Source of the DNA: Paraglaciecola sp030730205
GTDB lineage: Bacteria > Pseudomonadota > Gammaproteobacteria > Enterobacterales > Alteromonadaceae
Direction: 5' to 3'
Length of the DNA stretch: 64,000 nt
Assembly: GCF_052119645.1 (NCBI RefSeq)
Contig: NZ_JBGQOM010000007.1
Span: forward strand, 124,001 to 188,000
The notes beneath the pieces are model-generated. The model had not been told where the DNA came from. It saw nothing but the letters and a program-made list of their open reading frames with translations, and did no database searches. Made by a program: the position numbers and the translations under genes. The number at the start of each line of letters is the position of its first letter. The first letter of the stretch is position 1. Below are positions 27,948 to 37,788 of the stretch, piece after piece.

Positions 27948-30578
27948 GTGAAGTATTTAAAACCCATCATTATCAGTATCACCGTGTTGTCTCTGCTAGG
28001 CCTCGGCCTTGTTGCCGGCACGTATTTCTACATTAAAGCCGATCTGCCTAGTATAGAAGTATTAAAGGATGTGCGCCTACAAACTCCTATGCGTATTTAT
28101 ACCCAAGACGGGAAGCTGATTTCTCAGTATGGCGTCAAAAGGCGTATCCCGCTTGTTTTGTCAGAAGTGCCACCACAACTCATTCACGCAGTGATCGCCA
28201 CAGAAGACAGTCGCTTTTATCAACATCCCGGTATAGATCCTATCGGCATGATGCGCGCATTGGTTAATTTAGTTTTAACTGGTGAAAAAGGCCAAGGTGG
28301 CAGTACCTTAACCATGCAGCTGGCTCGAGACTTTTTTCTTACGAGAGATAAAACTTATATTCGTAAAATAAGAGAAATAATCATTGCTTGGCACATGGAA
28401 CAGTTATTGAGTAAAGACGAGATTCTAGAGTTGTATCTCAACAAAGTTGAACTAGGGCATCGAGCTTTTGGCTTTGGTGCAGCCGCTCAGGTGTATTATG
28501 GGAAAACGGTAAATGAATTGAACTTAGCGCAGATAGCGACCATTGCTGGTTTACCTCAAGCACCTTCGGTGCTCAATCCAATTAGTCGTCCCGACAGAGC
28601 TATTGTACGCCGCCGTATCGTATTAATGCGTATGCTTGATGAAGGCTATATCAGCCAAGCTGAGTTTGAGAGCGCTAACAATGCGCCGATAACTGCTAAA
28701 AAACACGGTGCTGAAATTGAGTTAGATGCCCCTTACTTAGCCGACCAAATTTACAACGAAATGATTGCATTATACGGCAAAGATGAAGCGGAAACAGGCG
28801 GATACCAGGTATATGCTACTGTGCCATCAGATTTACAGATAGCCGCACAAAAGGCGTTGCGTCGTAATTTACATGATTATGATGAGCGTCATGGTTACCG
28901 TGGTCCGCTACAACAACTTTGGGTGAGCGGCACTGAAACATCGCTTAAAAGTGAGGTGAAAGCAGCAAATGAGCACAGCAATGCATGGTCTGAGCAGCAG
29001 ATGTTGGAGTTACTGAATAATTATCCTACTTACGAAACATTGCATGCTGCAATTGTGACCAAAGTGAATGCTCAAGACATCACTGTGTTTGATAAAAATG
29101 GCCAATACCGCACCATTGATTGGGAAGGCTTGGACTGGGCAAGGCCTTTTATTAATGATAACAAACAAGGGCCAGACCCCAAGTTAGCCAGTGATATTGT
29201 GCAAGCTGGTGCCTTAATTTTAATTCGTCAGCGTGAAGACGACGCTCATTGGCAAATCGCGCAATATCCTCAGGCCAGTAGCGCAATTGTTGCATTAAAT
29301 CCACACAACGGTGCAGTCCAGTCAGTGGTAGGTGGCTACAGTTTTTACCAAAGTCAGTTTAACCGCGCTACGCAAGCTAAACGTCAAGTAGGCTCGAATA
29401 TCAAACCCTTCATCTATTCGGCAGCATTGGATCATGGCTACACCTTAGCCAGTATTATTAATGATGCGCCAATTACCCAATGGGAAGCAGGTACCGGCAC
29501 TGCTTGGCGCCCGGAGAACTCTCCCGCAGAGTATGATGGGCCTATTCGTTTACGTGTTGCGCTAACTAAGTCTAAAAACGTCGTGTCGGTGCGCCTAGTA
29601 CGCGCCTTAGGTTTAGATACCGTAAGACGGCATTTAACACGTTTTGGTTTTAGCTTGGGCGATATACCTAATGATGAAACAGTCTCTTTGGGCTCAGGCT
29701 CACATACTCCTTTAGAAATAGTGACGGCGATGGCCACAATTGCTAATGGCGGATTTTTGATTCAGCCCTATTTTATTCAACGCATTGAAGATGACTACGG
29801 TAAAAAGTTATGGGAAGCCAATCCTGCTTATGCCTGTGATCCTTGCGAGATTGCAGCTGTTAAAGAAGAGCGAGACCTATCACAATCGTTAAGCGATGCC
29901 GATATAGAAGCCTTACTTGCCGCCGAATTAAGTGGCAAAACCAACAACAGTCCTAAGGATCTTCCACCGAAGCGTCAAGCGCCGCGGGTTATCAGTGCAG
30001 AAAATGCCTATTTAGTGGCAGAGATGATGCGCTCAGCGGTGCAGATTAATGGAAGTTGGGATAATCGTGGTACTGGTTGGCGTACAGCTTTACTCCTAAG
30101 GCGGGACGATTTAGCAGGAAAAACCGGTACTACAAATGATGTTCGCGATACCTGGTTTAGTGGTTTTACTCCTGACCTTGTGGCCACCACCTGGGTTGGT
30201 TTTGATGACAGCAATAGACGTTTAGGCCGGGCCAGTCGTAATCAAAATTTGGTGAATAAAAACCCGCAAAAATTTAACTATATTGGTAATGCGATGGCAG
30301 AAACGGAATCCGGCGCTGTGGCTGCCCAACCTGCGTGGATACGCTTTATGCAGATTGCATTAAATGGTGTTACTGAACATCAGTTACCCATGCCAACTGA
30401 CCTGGTTACCGTTCGAATCGATAAAAATAGCGGCAAGCTAACTAATCGTACAGATAAAACCTCTATGTTTGAGTATTTTGTAGAAGGGTCACAGCCCCAG
30501 ATCTTTGTGACTGAAAGTGAGATAATTGAATCTAAAAATAGTGAGCAAAACAGCAAAGCTGAAGAAGAAATATTTTAA
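27948..30578 (+). CDS. mrcA: Penicillin-binding protein 1A
   Basis: An 876-residue bifunctional class A PBP. N-terminal membrane helix (about 8-30), GT51 transglycosylase (catalytic Glu86 in EDSRFYQ), an OB-like insertion (about 290-430) and a transpeptidase with Ser483 in SNIK and KTGT at 725-728. It polymerises and crosslinks peptidoglycan. It begins with GTG. Divergent from the pil operon, a widely conserved arrangement. Confidence 0.96.
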   Translation: MKYLKPIIISITVLSLLGLGLVAGTYFYIKADLPSIEVLKDVRLQTPMRIYTQDGKLISQYGVKRRIPLVLSEVPPQLIHAVIATEDSRFYQHPGIDPIGMMRALVNLVLTGEKGQGGSTLTMQLARDFFLTRDKTYIRKIREIIIAWHMEQLLSKDEILELYLNKVELGHRAFGFGAAAQVYYGKTVNELNLAQIATIAGLPQAPSVLNPISRPDRAIVRRRIVLMRMLDEGYISQAEFESANNAPITAKKHGAEIELDAPYLADQIYNEMIALYGKDEAETGGYQVYATVPSDLQIAAQKALRRNLHDYDERHGYRGPLQQLWVSGTETSLKSEVKAANEHSNAWSEQQMLELLNNYPTYETLHAAIVTKVNAQDITVFDKNGQYRTIDWEGLDWARPFINDNKQGPDPKLASDIVQAGALILIRQREDDAHWQIAQYPQASSAIVALNPHNGAVQSVVGGYSFYQSQFNRATQAKRQVGSNIKPFIYSAALDHGYTLASIINDAPITQWEAGTGTAWRPENSPAEYDGPIRLRVALTKSKNVVSVRLVRALGLDTVRRHLTRFGFSLGDIPNDETVSLGSGSHTPLEIVTAMATIANGGFLIQPYFIQRIEDDYGKKLWEANPAYACDPCEIAAVKEERDLSQSLSDADIEALLAAELSGKTNNSPKDLPPKRQAPRVISAENAYLVAEMMRSAVQINGSWDNRGTGWRTALLLRRDDLAGKTGTTNDVRDTWFSGFTPDLVATTWVGFDDSNRRLGRASRNQNLVNKNPQKFNYIGNAMAETESGAVAAQPAWIRFMQIALNGVTEHQLPMPTDLVTVRIDKNSGKLTNRTDKTSMFEYFVEGSQPQIFVTESEIIESKNSEQNSKAEEEIF

Positions 30579-30740
30579 TTTTACTTAATAATCAAGAAGG
30601 TCGGATCATTATCCGGCCTCGCACAGTTTACAATGGACGATTAATTGATGTCAGCATCAAATAGATTGTGCAAAAGTATTCATAAACGACAGATGAATAC
30701 CATAATTAGTCGAACTAAAAAGACCTAACAGGACAAATAA

Positions 30741-32435
30741 ATGACAGATAAAGCAGAATCAAATGCTTTGTATATTCCCCATGCAGGCCCCGCTTTACTA
30801 GAGACACCGCTGTTAAATAAGGGCAGTGCTTTTAGTGCCACTGAACGTGTTGCTTTTAATTTAACAGGCTTATTACCCCCTCGTTACGAGACCATTGATG
30901 AACAGGTAGAACGAGCCTACATGCAATACTCAAGCTTCGAGGAGCCTATTAATAAGCATATCTACCTTCGAGCAATTCAAGACAACAACGAAACACTTTT
31001 TTACCGCTTAATTAAACAGCATATTGATGAAATGATGCCCATCATCTATACCCCAACAGTAGGTGATGCCTGTGAGCAGTTTTCTGATATTTATCGCAGT
31101 TCACGTGGATTATTTATCTCGTATTCAGAGCGCCATCAAATCGATGACATTCTGCGAAATGCCACTAAACGCAAAGTAAAAGTCATCGTGGTGACTGATG
31201 GTGAACGTATACTCGGCCTAGGAGACCAGGGTATTGGCGGTATGGGTATTCCCATCGGTAAATTGTCGCTGTATACCGCTTGTGGCGGTATTAGCCCTGC
31301 GTATACCTTGCCTGTGATGTTAGATGTAGGCACAAATAACGAAAAATTACTGGCTGATCCTATGTACATGGGGGCACGACATAAACGAATCGGCCAAGCG
31401 GAATACGATGAGTTTATCGAGCTGTTCATCAAAGCGATATATCGCCGCTGGCCCGAGGTTATGTTGCAATTTGAAGATTTTGCGCAGGCCAATGCTATGC
31501 CAATTTTAGAGCGGTATCGTCATCAAGTTTGTTGTTTTAATGATGATATTCAAGGCACTGCTTCAGTCACTGTTGGCACTATTTTGGCGGCCTGTAAAAC
31601 AAAAAACACCACCTTATCACAGCAAAAAGTTGCCTTTGTTGGTGCAGGTTCAGCTGGTTGTGGTATCGCAGAGCAAATAATTAAGCAAATGTGCAGTGAA
31701 GGGATCACCGATGCTCAAGCTCGTAGCCAAGTATTCATGGTGGATCGCTTTGGCTTGTTGGTGGAAGGAATGCAAGGTTTACGGGATTTCCAGCAGCGCC
31801 TATGTCAAAGCAATGACGCATTAACTGATTGGTCTTACAGTGGTGAATATCCCTCACTCATGGATGTGGTTAATTGTGCTAAGCCTGACATTCTTATTGG
31901 CGTATCGGGCCAAGCAGGTTTGTTTACTGAGCAGGTTGTCCGTGGCATGAAGCAACATAACCCTTTGCCAATTATTTTTCCTTTGAGCAATCCATCGAGA
32001 CAGGTTGAAGCGACGCCTGAGCAAGTGATTGAATGGACCGATGGCGAAGTGATTATCGCGACAGGTAGCCCTTTCAAGCCAGTAGAATACAAGGGTAAAC
32101 TATTTACTATCGCCCAGTGTAATAACAGCTATATTTTCCCTGGTATCGGTTTGGGTGCCATTGCGGCTAAGGCAAGTTTGATTAGCGACGAAATGTTGAT
32201 GGCAACGAGTGCAACCCTAGCCGAAGCTTCGCCACTGGCGACGACTGGCAAAGGTGCACTATTGCCGCCTTTACAAGATATTGCTCAGTTAAGTAAGAAA
32301 ATAGCGTTTGCGGTAGGTAAAGTTGCTATGGCACAAGGTTTAGCCTTAGAAGTCTCTGATGAAATTTTACTTGAGCGTATTGAAAAACATTTTTGGTTAC
32401 CTCAATACCGACCTTACAAACGAGTCAGTATTTAA
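30741..32435 (+). CDS. maeA: NAD-dependent malic enzyme (MaeA type)
   Basis: A 564-residue malic enzyme, one residue shorter than E. coli MaeA, decarboxylating malate to pyruvate with NAD. Key blocks are YTPTVGDACEQF (about 107-118), the metal/substrate region FEDFAQANAM, FNDDIQGTASV, and a Rossmann segment FVGAGSAGCGIAEQI. An AGGA motif precedes the ATG. Monocistronic, with a terminator directly after. Confidence 0.95.
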   Translation: MTDKAESNALYIPHAGPALLETPLLNKGSAFSATERVAFNLTGLLPPRYETIDEQVERAYMQYSSFEEPINKHIYLRAIQDNNETLFYRLIKQHIDEMMPIIYTPTVGDACEQFSDIYRSSRGLFISYSERHQIDDILRNATKRKVKVIVVTDGERILGLGDQGIGGMGIPIGKLSLYTACGGISPAYTLPVMLDVGTNNEKLLADPMYMGARHKRIGQAEYDEFIELFIKAIYRRWPEVMLQFEDFAQANAMPILERYRHQVCCFNDDIQGTASVTVGTILAACKTKNTTLSQQKVAFVGAGSAGCGIAEQIIKQMCSEGITDAQARSQVFMVDRFGLLVEGMQGLRDFQQRLCQSNDALTDWSYSGEYPSLMDVVNCAKPDILIGVSGQAGLFTEQVVRGMKQHNPLPIIFPLSNPSRQVEATPEQVIEWTDGEVIIATGSPFKPVEYKGKLFTIAQCNNSYIFPGIGLGAIAAKASLISDEMLMATSATLAEASPLATTGKGALLPPLQDIAQLSKKIAFAVGKVAMAQGLALEVSDEILLERIEKHFWLPQYRPYKRVSI

Positions 32436-32457
32436 TCTCACGTCACACTTCAAGTTG

Positions 32458-32482
32458 AAAGCCGGATGACTCCGGCTTTTTT
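32458..32482. terminator. Terminator after maeA
   Basis: The nine-base stem AAAGCCGGA (32458-32466) and TCCGGCTTT (32471-32479) has a four-base loop and a T-run to 32482. The opposite strand also has three A-T pairs, so it may end the convergent M56 gene. Confidence 0.9.
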
Positions 32483-32486
32483 GTGC

Positions 32487-33713
32487 TTATTGCACGACCT
32501 TTACGGTTTCAATTAATGGTTTTATCGGGCCTGGATTTTCATCTAAGCGATAATCTAACTGGACTAAAATATTGCGTTGTACTTGCGCTTGCCCGCCCAC
32601 AATTTGTGGTTTGTATTGCCACTTTTGCAAAGCTGCGATTGAGGTTTTACCAAACACATTGTCGGGCTCAGCTTTGATAATCTTAATATTACTGGTACTG
32701 CCGTCTTTTTCGATATCAAACTGTAATACCACTGACCCTTCTATTTTTTGTTGGGCAGCTTGTAAGGGGTATTTAGGCTCTATCCTGACAATCGGACTCG
32801 CCTCATTGATCTTGCTGGTTTCTATCGCATTACCTTGTTGATTCGCCATGGCGACACCTGCGAGTAGACCGAGACTGGTAATAATAGAAAAAACTAGGCT
32901 ACTCTTTTTTACTTTTGTTTTATTTTTAATGCGCTCTATACGTAATAACATAGGGTGTTTTGCTCCGTATTGTGAATAAATCGACAGTGTTGGGGTATGG
33001 GCTTGGACACAAAGCAACAAGGCTCTGCTGTAAGCCATTTTTTCTTGAGTTGATTTGTTGATTAATACTGTTTCGTCACAGGCAAGTTCTTGGCTTCGGC
33101 GGAATGCACCATAGGCCAGCCAAACCAACGGGTTAAACCAAAACACAGCAACAAACAGTAGTGCAATTAAGTTATACAAATTATCGCCACGCTGAAAATG
33201 CACCAGTTCATGTTGTAAAATCAGTTGCTGCTGTTGCAGGCTAAATTTAGTGGTGAAATCGGCAGGCAATAGTAAGCGAGCAGGGCGAATACCCGAGATA
33301 AGAGGGGAGCGGACGTGCTGTGATTCGAGTACCTTTAAATATTTAGGCAAAGCCACCGGCACTTGTGCTGTTGCAAGTTGGCGTTGTGCTCCTTGATGAA
33401 TTTGCTTTTGGGCAATACATGCGATACTCAAAACACAGAATACACCAAGCCACCAGACCAGCTTAAAACTAAGCATATTGCCTGCGGTATAATGGGATGT
33501 ACTTACTTTAACTGCATACTGATATAGCACCGGATTGTCTAAATTGAATAGGTCTTGCGGTAAATTATTGGCCAACAATATAAGTGGAACGAGCCACCAT
33601 AAAGCGTAAACATGGTTGGCGCTGAGTTTTTTCAAGGCTTTTTTCTCGGCGACTAATAATAACAATAGCGCCAGACTTAACACCAGTTGCTGTGAAATGA
33701 GCCAGTTAATCAT
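32487..33713 (-). CDS. M56 (BlaR1-like) metallopeptidase with C-terminal TonB domain
   Basis: A 408-residue membrane protein with several N-terminal helices (about 6-100) enclosing a zinc protease: HELVH (168-172) with a third ligand probably Glu209 in SQELACDE. After a further helix (about 272-290) comes a TonB C-terminal-like domain (about 308-390) in place of the penicillin-sensing domain of BlaR1. The ATG at 33713 overlaps the blaI-like stop by 8 bases (translational coupling). It likely senses an envelope signal and inactivates the adjacent repressor; the signal is unknown. Confidence 0.85.
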   Translation of the reverse strand: MINWLISQQLVLSLALLLLLVAEKKALKKLSANHVYALWWLVPLILLANNLPQDLFNLDNPVLYQYAVKVSTSHYTAGNMLSFKLVWWLGVFCVLSIACIAQKQIHQGAQRQLATAQVPVALPKYLKVLESQHVRSPLISGIRPARLLLPADFTTKFSLQQQQLILQHELVHFQRGDNLYNLIALLFVAVFWFNPLVWLAYGAFRRSQELACDETVLINKSTQEKMAYSRALLLCVQAHTPTLSIYSQYGAKHPMLLRIERIKNKTKVKKSSLVFSIITSLGLLAGVAMANQQGNAIETSKINEASPIVRIEPKYPLQAAQQKIEGSVVLQFDIEKDGSTSNIKIIKAEPDNVFGKTSIAALQKWQYKPQIVGGQAQVQRNILVQLDYRLDENPGPIKPLIETVKVVQ

Positions 33714-34080
33714 TGTCTTTTTCCCATTGCTCAATCACGCTCTTTAAATCTTCAATATCTTGGCGAGATAATTTTTCTGTATTGGCAAAACCCGCGACTA
33801 AGGGGGCGACTTTTCCTGCGAATAAGCGACTAACAAAGCTGCTACTTTCAGAGCGTACATAATCGGTTTTGTTGATGAGGGGAAAATACAAATAGCTGCG
33901 CTGAGGCTTATCAAAGTCGACGGCTTGTTTTTTAACCAAACGGCTCAGTAAGGTTTTTACGGTCTTTTCGTGCCACCTTTTTTGCTGGTTAAGACGAGCA
34001 ATAATATCGTTAGCAGATGCCGGATACCCTTGCCACAATGCGTTTAATACTTCAAATTCAGTTTTTGTTATTTCAATCAT
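33706..34080 (-). CDS. BlaI/MecI-family transcriptional repressor
   Basis: A 124-residue winged-helix repressor. The start MIEITKTEFEVLNALW and the recognition region EKTVKTLLSRLVKK are typical of BlaI. The ATG at 34080 is chosen over an in-frame ATG at 34143 because the longer start would place both operators inside the gene and lacks family similarity. No Shine-Dalgarno is clear. Operon with the M56 sensor; autoregulated through the two dyads upstream. Confidence 0.88.
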   Translation of the reverse strand: MIEITKTEFEVLNALWQGYPASANDIIARLNQQKRWHEKTVKTLLSRLVKKQAVDFDKPQRSYLYFPLINKTDYVRSESSSFVSRLFAGKVAPLVAGFANTEKLSRQDIEDLKSVIEQWEKDND

Positions 34081-34086
34081 TTTATT

Positions 34087-34128
34087 GATTACATTTGTAG
34101 TCAGTTGATTTAGATTACACTTGTAATC
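34087..34128 (-). promoter_or_regulatory. Pair of BlaI-type operators
   Basis: Two 16-base dyads lie just upstream of the blaI-like gene: 34087-34102 and 34113-34128, both with the core TACA-N2-TGTA. The second has perfect seven-base arms (GATTACA and TGTAATC), the first one mismatch. Their centres are 26 bases apart. TACA/TGTA cores are the known recognition sequence of BlaI/MecI repressors. Confidence 0.78.
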
Positions 34129-34326
34129 AAAAAGCGCAAGCATTTTTGTGTAATTTTTCCCCAGTTAGCGGAATAACAGGCTGTTGAAGAGTCATACGAA
34201 ACAAAACTGAGAGGAACTCAGTCAATAATTGGGCTTGCGGAGTAAAATTTTTCATCACTTTAGCCATAAACTCGATATGATAGTGCGAGGTTTAAGAATG
34301 ATTCTTGTAACACGTGGTGACAGAGC

Positions 34327-37143
34327 TTGAGCAAATTGATTTGCAAAAATAAACAGCAAGGACAAACCTCCTTAAGTGTATTGACATGGTTGGTAGCCAT
34401 TATTTTGGGCATTACCCTCACACTATTCTTGATGCGTAATGCGCTGGTAAAAGCGACCATCGAGTATGTGGCGGCTGACCAAGACATCAGCGTTGATTGC
34501 ATTGCGGTTGATCTAAGCTGGCAATTAGATGTACTGATTACACAGCTATGTATAACTTCGCCCAATTTGTCGCTTGTAATAAATGACGCCGTTTGGAACA
34601 GAGCTGATGGGCATATCTCTGTGCAAGCTATGCAAATCAAGCACCACCTCACGGCACAAAACGAGCAGATAACTCCCAGTGACTCTTCCTTCGAGCTAGC
34701 CTTAATACCCACTAATCTTCCTTCTGTGCGTATTAAGCATGTGCAACTGACTTCCTCGTTATTAGCTGAGCCTTTGGCTTTTAGCCTTAACCTTGAGAAC
34801 GCAACTGAACTCACGTTAGCAGGGGATATCAATGCCAAGCTAAGTTTAAAAGATAATCGAGTCAGTGCTCACGTTAATTGGTCTGCATTTGATGTGGTTA
34901 ATTATGTGCCTGCGGCGAAAGCGTTTGTGCAGCAGTATCCTGATTTACTCAACGACAATTTGCTCAAAGCGTTTACGTTAAGCAGTGACATCGATTTTGA
35001 CGGTGCCGCTATTCAAAGCACTCACTTAATAGAGTTTACAGAGGCTGTATTACTGAGCAACTGTCACCTTGGTTTGTCTCTGAAAGGAAGCAGTGCATTG
35101 ACCATAGGCGATATTTTTAAAGCGCATAATATGACTGCCGATTTTAGTGAGCTGAATATTCACGTTGATTTGGCTGACTGCACGAGTCGCCCACAGTTAA
35201 TGCAAGATTGGCAGGCTGAGCAGTTTGTTATTACTTTACCGCAGCCTATAGATATTCAGCCTACGCAAGTAAACCTGCCGCAAATAATCATAAGCAAAGT
35301 GCCAGATAAGGCAGAAAGTGAGTCATGGCTGAGCTTGGAGCTTAAGCAGTTTAACTATATTTTATCTGGTGAAATGACAGCAGATTATCAACTTCAGCTC
35401 ATCCAAGATTTAGCACAATATATGCAACAAACTGGCAAGATGACTGTGCTAAGTCGTGGAAGTGTGAACTTATCCTTGGCTGACAGCATCGATTTAGCAA
35501 GCAGTGGATGGGGGTTAAGTGCAAAGCAAAATCAGCTCACTCTTGAAAACTATCATCACAACAGCCTGTCTATTGCCAGCGCCCAATTAGGCTTTGAGTT
35601 GCAGGGCAATCAAGACATGGGTTTAGCGCTGAGCGGGGATTTACAAACGTCCAAGCTGGTGACTAAGGATATGGCACTGAACGAAATTAGCAGTCAATAC
35701 CATCTTAATATCATGCCCCCTTTAAACTTTACAATGACGCTAGACGGGATTGTAAATAAGGTAAAAAGATCTGAACTTGAAGTGGCAAGCGCCAAAAGCC
35801 AAATTCAATTGTCTGGTCAACTCCATCCTGATAAATACAATGCGCTTACCCAAGCGATAAGTGCGCTGAGTTTGACAGGTAAAGCCGCTGTCAATCAGGT
35901 GCATGACTCTGCGAATAGTGTTGCCAAAGTAGGAGTTCAATTTAAGGTGCAAGGTGAGTCTCTCTCTGACCTGACATATTCTCTTGAGCATCAGGTAAAT
36001 GATGTGCAATCTGCCGCGCTTAAAACGTTAAATATCAGCGGTTCTATTCAGGGGCGTATTCAGGATATGCAGCAGCTTACTTTCAATGGCGTGTCGAATA
36101 TTGCGGCACTTAATGTCAGTATAAATGAAAAACAATTGAAGTTAGCGCCTACGTCTCTTCGCCATAAGGGCTCAAGCGGTCTTAACTTACAAACCACCCT
36201 TTCAGTGCATGAGCTCAGTTACGCAGGGCTGCCTATAGGCCATATCAGCCAACAACAAGCTGAGGTAAAGCTTGAATTTGAATCAGTGAAAGTCAGCACT
36301 ATTCAGGCTCTCATCTCACAAATATTGCCAGACCTTACCCTTGTGCAAGGTAATTTTTCGGGCACGGTTAACAGCTCCCTAGCGCCAGAAAATGGTGTGT
36401 TTAGTGTGAACGGTTTGATGAGTATTAATGATGTGGGGGGACATTATGCTAATACCTTATTCAGTGGGGTCGACCTTACCTTACCTGTTAAATTTGATTC
36501 AGCGGGACTTCAGTTAGATAAAACTACACTGAAAATTAGTTCGATAAATCCCGGGATACCCGTAGAAAAAATTGAAGGCATTTTAGTTTCAGAGCAAGGC
36601 GCGTTTAAATTTGAGAATATTTCGGGTGATATTCTTGGAGGCAGATTCAGCATGAATGAGGTGTGGCTCGATCAACGTGAGCAAGTCTTCGATGTGGTAT
36701 TGCAAGATCTTGATCTTGAAAAAATGGTAGCTTTACAAAATCAGCCTGGCATTCGAGTGACGGGCAAAATGATGGGCGCAATTCCGATTGCAACTCAAGG
36801 GGCTAGCGTGGAAGTCGACAATGGCAGACTTGTTAGTCAATGTGGCGGAAAACTTACCATCAGTAACAATGCAGCGTTCGATACGATCAAGCAGCAGCAA
36901 AGCAGCCTAAGTTTTTTAGAAAATTATCAATTTAGTCAATTGAGTAGCAAAGTGACCTTTAAACCAGACGGTTGGTTGTATCTTGATTTGGCTTTTGTTG
37001 GCGAAAACCCACAAAAAAAACAAGCAGTGAATTTTAATTATAGTCACCAGGAAAATATGTTTGACCTACTGCGCGCCTTAAGGGTCGCAAACGGGATTCA
37101 AGATAAAATTGAAAAAAATATTACTCAAGGAGGTAAACAGTGA
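34327..37143 (+). CDS. ydbH: YdbH AsmA-like envelope lipid-transport protein
   Basis: A 938-residue AsmA-like protein with one N-terminal membrane helix (about 17-37) and a very long beta-rich periplasmic part expected to form a lipid-conducting groove bridging inner and outer membrane, as for TamB/YhdP/YdbH. The C-terminal DUF (about 740-930) is conserved. The start is a TTG at 34327 with weak GGTGA upstream; downstream in-frame TTG codons cannot be excluded. Followed at once by ynbE and ydbL, the same order as in E. coli. Confidence 0.9.
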   Translation: MSKLICKNKQQGQTSLSVLTWLVAIILGITLTLFLMRNALVKATIEYVAADQDISVDCIAVDLSWQLDVLITQLCITSPNLSLVINDAVWNRADGHISVQAMQIKHHLTAQNEQITPSDSSFELALIPTNLPSVRIKHVQLTSSLLAEPLAFSLNLENATELTLAGDINAKLSLKDNRVSAHVNWSAFDVVNYVPAAKAFVQQYPDLLNDNLLKAFTLSSDIDFDGAAIQSTHLIEFTEAVLLSNCHLGLSLKGSSALTIGDIFKAHNMTADFSELNIHVDLADCTSRPQLMQDWQAEQFVITLPQPIDIQPTQVNLPQIIISKVPDKAESESWLSLELKQFNYILSGEMTADYQLQLIQDLAQYMQQTGKMTVLSRGSVNLSLADSIDLASSGWGLSAKQNQLTLENYHHNSLSIASAQLGFELQGNQDMGLALSGDLQTSKLVTKDMALNEISSQYHLNIMPPLNFTMTLDGIVNKVKRSELEVASAKSQIQLSGQLHPDKYNALTQAISALSLTGKAAVNQVHDSANSVAKVGVQFKVQGESLSDLTYSLEHQVNDVQSAALKTLNISGSIQGRIQDMQQLTFNGVSNIAALNVSINEKQLKLAPTSLRHKGSSGLNLQTTLSVHELSYAGLPIGHISQQQAEVKLEFESVKVSTIQALISQILPDLTLVQGNFSGTVNSSLAPENGVFSVNGLMSINDVGGHYANTLFSGVDLTLPVKFDSAGLQLDKTTLKISSINPGIPVEKIEGILVSEQGAFKFENISGDILGGRFSMNEVWLDQREQVFDVVLQDLDLEKMVALQNQPGIRVTGKMMGAIPIATQGASVEVDNGRLVSQCGGKLTISNNAAFDTIKQQQSSLSFLENYQFSQLSSKVTFKPDGWLYLDLAFVGENPQKKQAVNFNYSHQENMFDLLRALRVANGIQDKIEKNITQGGKQ

Positions 37144-37319
37144 AAAAGATGATAGTAGTCCCATTAAGTATGCTCATAGTCGCTTGTACTCACACCGTTC
37201 AAGTAGAAACCAAAGAGCCAATTACTATAAATATTAACGTTAAAATTGACCACGAAATCAGGGTCAAAGTTGACAAAGAACTTGATAATGTCTTTAGCGA
37301 AGACAGTAACTTATTTTAA
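37140..37319 (+). CDS. ynbE: YnbE outer-membrane lipoprotein
   Basis: A 59-residue lipoprotein starting with GTG at 37140, overlapping the ydbH stop. A strong GGAGG lies six bases upstream. Lipobox LIVAC (lipidated Cys16) and the block KEPITINI...KIDHEI closely match E. coli YnbE. It is known to work with YdbH as its outer-membrane partner. Confidence 0.93.
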   Translation: MKKMIVVPLSMLIVACTHTVQVETKEPITININVKIDHEIRVKVDKELDNVFSEDSNLF

Positions 37320-37342
37320 TACTTAGCCGTGGAGTCGTTTCA

Positions 37343-37669
37343 ATGAAAATAAATTTTTACCGTCAAATTCTACTTATTATCAGTTTATGTTTTAGCAGTT
37401 TAACCTTTGCTTTAGAACTAGATGATGCTAAGCAGCAAGGCTTGGTAGGAGAGAAAGATAATGGCTATTTAGGTGTTGTTGTAGCGCAAGCTGACGCGCA
37501 AGCCTTAGTCAACGAAGTCAATCAGAAACGCCGAGATATTTATGTAGATCTCGCGGCAAAAAATAATATTACCTTAGAACAGGTAGAAAAACTGGCAGCT
37601 CAAAAAGCGTACGCAAAAACGCTGTCTGGCCACTATCTATGGGTGAATGGCTCATGGCAGAAAAAATAA
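37343..37669 (+). CDS. ydbL: YdbL (DUF1318) periplasmic protein
   Basis: A 108-residue DUF1318 protein with a signal peptide ending near residue 23 (SLTFA). The mature part is a small helical domain with the conserved LDDAKQQGLVGE start and a terminal HYLWVNGSWQKK. In E. coli YdbL modulates the YdbH-YnbE pair. GGAG precedes the ATG. Last gene of the operon, followed by a terminator. Confidence 0.9.
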   Translation: MKINFYRQILLIISLCFSSLTFALELDDAKQQGLVGEKDNGYLGVVVAQADAQALVNEVNQKRRDIYVDLAAKNNITLEQVEKLAAQKAYAKTLSGHYLWVNGSWQKK

Positions 37670-37695
37670 AAGCGAGATATTGGTAACGTTTAAAT

Positions 37696-37734
37696 AAAGC
37701 CAAGCAGGCATAAAAATGTCTGTTTGGCTTTTAA
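37696..37734 (+). terminator. Terminator of ydbH-ynbE-ydbL
   Basis: A long stem of AAAGCCAAGCAGGCAT (37696-37711) with its near complement (37716-37732) ends in T's. Confidence 0.85.
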
Positions 37735-37788
37735 TACTTCCGCAATACTTCTACATTTAAAAGTAAATCTCAGCTCTGGAGCGAACCT

